Assembly: GCA_026984555.1 (NCBI GenBank)
Contig: JALSRY010000591.1
Coordinates: forward strand, 1-8,886
DNA from: Phycisphaerae bacterium
GTDB taxonomy: Bacteria; Planctomycetota; Phycisphaerae; UBA1845; Fen-1342
Length of the DNA stretch: 8,886 nucleotides
Direction of reading: 5' to 3'
The position numbers were made by a program, and so were the translations under genes. Below, piece after piece: positions 7,371 to 8,886 of the stretch. The notes under the pieces are model-generated. The model saw only the letters and a list, made by a program, of their open reading frames with translations. It was not told where the DNA came from and made no database searches. Within the stretch, counting starts at the first letter, position 1, and each line of letters starts with the position of its first letter.

Positions 7371-8522
7371 CTATCCCAGAATGCCGGAAACCGGCTGCCT
7401 GATTCCCTTGAGCGCCATCTTGAGTTCGTCCGGGTTCGGCGCCGAATCGTACGCGGTTTCGTGGTCGATGTAACCGGTTTCGACCAGTTGCCGCAAGTGC
7501 TCGGTAAAATCGACCATTCCCGAGGCATACGACGCCCGAATCACGTTGATGATCTCGTTGTCGCGTTCCTCGCGGATGAGCTTGCGAATCGCCGAGTTCA
7601 CGATCATGATCTCGACCGTCGGGACGATCGGCACCCCCTCCTTGACGCTGGGGATCAGCTTCTGGCAGATCACCGACTGGAGGTTGAATTCGAGTGCCTG
7701 GCGAATCGCCCGCCGTTCGCTCTCCGGAAACAGGTCCAGAATACGCGAAATCGTCTGGGCCGCGCTGGAGGCGTGGATCGTGCCGAAAACGAGGTGACCG
7801 GTCTCGGCGGCGTGAACAGCGGCGCTGAACGTGTCGATATCGCGCAACTCGCCGACCAGCACGACATCCGGGTCTTCACGCATCAGGAACTTCAGCGCGG
7901 AATGGAAGTCCGGGACGTCGATGCCGATCTCCCGCTGGTTGATCAGCGCCTTGTCGTCCGTAAAGAGGTACTCGATCGGGTCTTCGACCGTCACGATGTG
8001 CACCGGCCAGCGTTCGTTGATGTAGTTGATCATCGACGCGATGGTCGTGCTCTTACCCGATCCGGTAATGCCCGCCAGCAGCACCATCCCCTGGTTGAAC
8101 TCGGCAATATCCGCCATCACCGGCGGGAGGTGCAGATCCTCGAACTTGAACCGGCTGCGATCCACGCGGCGGGCCGCGACGGACATCTTGCCGCGCTGCT
8201 GAAAGGCGTTGACGCGGAACCGGTCGGCGTCGCCGGGCGGTCCGACGTCATAGGCGAAGTCCACGGCCCCCATCTCCTCGTATTGCTGCTTCTGTTTCTC
8301 GCTGAGCAACTCGAAGATGCCGTCGTGGATGAACTCGGCGCTGAGCGGACCGCCGGTGAGGGCCCGGATGTCGCCTTTCATGCGGATCATCGCGGGTCGG
8401 CCGGCCTTGAGGTGGAGGTCGGAGACCTTCATCTTGATGACGGTCTTGAAATACTTGTTGAGCCGGGGCTCCTTTCCGCCGGATTCGTCGCTCGTTTCCG
8501 CCAAGGGCACTTCATCGGCCAT
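7371..8522 (-). CDS. pilT: PilT-family twitching motility / pilus retraction ATPase
   Basis: PilT is a cytoplasmic hexameric ATPase that drives depolymerisation and retraction of type IV pili. This 383-residue copy (the family is usually about 345-380) has an N-terminal PAS-like domain with KVSDLHLKAGRPAMIRMKG (32-50). The core motifs follow in order: Walker A GITGSGKS (151-158), Asp box VEDPIEY (179-185), Walker B DPDVVLVGELRD (217-228), His box ETGHLVFGTIH (240-250), and the PilT hallmark AIRKLIREER (311-320, usually AIRNLIRE). All catalytic residues are present. I chose ATG 8522 because homology begins soon after it; ATG 8534 (four residues longer) is possible but directly abuts the GGGAAGG motif. 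The open frame beyond 8534 reads into repeat DNA and is not coding. It is the first gene of a three-gene operon. A related retraction paralogue such as PilU cannot be excluded, but the AIR motif favours PilT. Confidence 0.93.
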   Translation of the reverse strand: MADEVPLAETSDESGGKEPRLNKYFKTVIKMKVSDLHLKAGRPAMIRMKGDIRALTGGPLSAEFIHDGIFELLSEKQKQQYEEMGAVDFAYDVGPPGDADRFRVNAFQQRGKMSVAARRVDRSRFKFEDLHLPPVMADIAEFNQGMVLLAGITGSGKSTTIASMINYINERWPVHIVTVEDPIEYLFTDDKALINQREIGIDVPDFHSALKFLMREDPDVVLVGELRDIDTFSAAVHAAETGHLVFGTIHASSAAQTISRILDLFPESERRAIRQALEFNLQSVICQKLIPSVKEGVPIVPTVEIMIVNSAIRKLIREERDNEIINVIRASYASGMVDFTEHLRQLVETGYIDHETAYDSAPNPDELKMALKGIRQPVSGILG

Positions 8523-8657
8523 GATTCGTAACATCCTTCCCGTGCAATGGTTCTGAGCCCATCGTCGCCGCGGGGGCGGGCAACCCCCTCGCTCGTAGCC
8601 GGTGCCTACTGCGGAGTTTGCGCCGGCCGGGACTGGAGAGTTTACCGTCCGCGGCGT
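8523..8657 (-). promoter_or_regulatory. Leader region of the pilT operon
   Basis: These 135 bases lie directly upstream of pilT and must hold its ribosome binding site, and perhaps its promoter. The only clear signal is the Shine-Dalgarno-like GGGAAGG (8541 to 8535 on the minus strand), 12 bases from ATG 8522, a rather long spacing. I see no convincing -35/-10 pair, operator or gene. The open frames that cross the region have no coding character. Confidence 0.4.
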
Positions 8658-8715
8658 GGGGTTGCTAGCGGATTCCCACCGTTTGCCGGGGTCGCCCCGG
8701 GCAACCGCAAGCCCC
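8658..8715. other. Nested inverted repeat (possible structured RNA or DNA element)
   Basis: An inner hairpin pairs 8683-8691 with 8695-8704 around a TCG loop: nine base pairs with one bulged G (8701). An outer imperfect stem pairs GGGGTTGC (8658-8665) with GCAA and CCCC (8707-8710, 8712-8715), with one bulged G at 8711. The two stems enclose each other, so the whole could fold as one unit. It sits between the repeat array and the pilT leader. GC-rich sequence makes such pairing easy, and no function is implied. Confidence 0.4.
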
Positions 8716-8886
8716 ATGCCCTGTGGCCCCGGATTTCCATCCGGTGATCCCCCCATGCCGTGTGGCACCGGATTGCATCCGGTGGTCCTCCCCGATGCCT
8801 TGTGGCACAAGCTCTCCCTGTGGCACCGGTTTGCAACCGGTGGACTCCCAATATCCCTGTGGCCCCGGATTTCGTCCAATGGCCCT
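8716..8886. repeat. Imperfect tandem array of about 39-base hairpin-bearing units
   Basis: The core TGTGGC starts at 8722, 8761, 8801, 8819 and 8858, giving steps of 39, 40, 18 and 39 bases. In four units it is followed by C or A plus CCGG and an inverted repeat. The hairpins are CCGGAT-TTCC-ATCCGG (8729-8744), CACCGGAT-TGC-ATCCGGTG (8766-8784) and CACCGGTT-TGC-AACCGGTG (8824-8842), plus a decayed copy near 8865-8882. The third unit is short (18 bases) and forms CTTGTG-G-CACAAG (8799-8811) instead. Units two and four differ by an A-T to T-A swap in both arms, so pairing is kept. The array runs off the right edge. It is not a CRISPR array: the units are too variable and there are no unique spacers. 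Confidence 0.75.

Noticed and set aside
6378..8531. 717-codon plus-strand frame spanning pilT and the PilB-like gene
   Set aside because: It is the longest open frame in the window, but it crosses two minus-strand genes with clear ATPase-family motifs. Its translation is rich in Asp, His, Val and Arg, as expected of antisense reading.
8547..8747. Small plus-strand open frame (66 codons) upstream of pilT
   Set aside because: It overlaps the leader and the nested hairpin, has no ribosome binding site at a proper distance, and encodes a basic, low-complexity peptide.
8523..8879. N-terminal extension of PilT into the repeat region
   Set aside because: The frame stays open to 8879, but the extension translates hairpin repeat DNA and has no PilT homology. 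Family homology begins just after Met at 8522.
8716..8886. CRISPR array
   Set aside because: The units differ from one another throughout, there are no unique spacers of constant length, and no cas genes are nearby.

Overview
This is a GC-rich bacterial chromosome segment with five complete protein genes and probably the tail of a sixth at the left edge. The genes form two convergent blocks. I infer a Planctomycetota-like organism: the CvpA domain is fused to a very large soluble region, the PilB/GspE-like protein is strongly divergent, and short hairpin repeats lie between genes. No rRNA or other taxonomic marker is present, so this is an inference only.

Left block, + strand, about 1-3737: a possible C-terminal gene fragment (stop at 69-71), then a 591-residue polytopic permease of the xanthine/uracil (NCS2/AzgA-like) type, then adenine deaminase (ade, 579 residues from a GTG start with a good ribosome binding site). 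The permease and ade are 86 bases apart on the same strand and make a plausible purine-salvage pair: uptake of a base, then deamination of adenine to hypoxanthine and ammonia.

A short convergent gap (3738-3809) holds several small hairpins and no T-tract.

Right block, - strand, 8522 down to 3810, is a tight three-gene operon in the order pilT, PilB/GspE-like gene, CvpA-fusion gene. The gaps are 42 and 18 bases and each gene has its own Shine-Dalgarno sequence. PilT is a canonical retraction-type ATPase with all its motifs. The second protein has the PilB/GspE fold, including the two-CxxC zinc motif, but carries three N-terminal membrane segments, has lost the Walker A lysine (Leu306 in its place) and lacks the histidine box, so it is probably a membrane-anchored pseudo-ATPase. 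The third protein starts with a four-helix CvpA-type membrane domain followed by about 470 residues of unrecognised, mostly beta-type sequence that may hold two related domains. No pilin, PilC, secretin or prepilin peptidase lies in the window. This operon is the most unusual part of the segment.

The right end (8523-8886) is non-coding. It holds a nested hairpin (8658-8715) and an imperfect tandem array of about 39-base units, whose central hairpins differ by paired, compensating changes.
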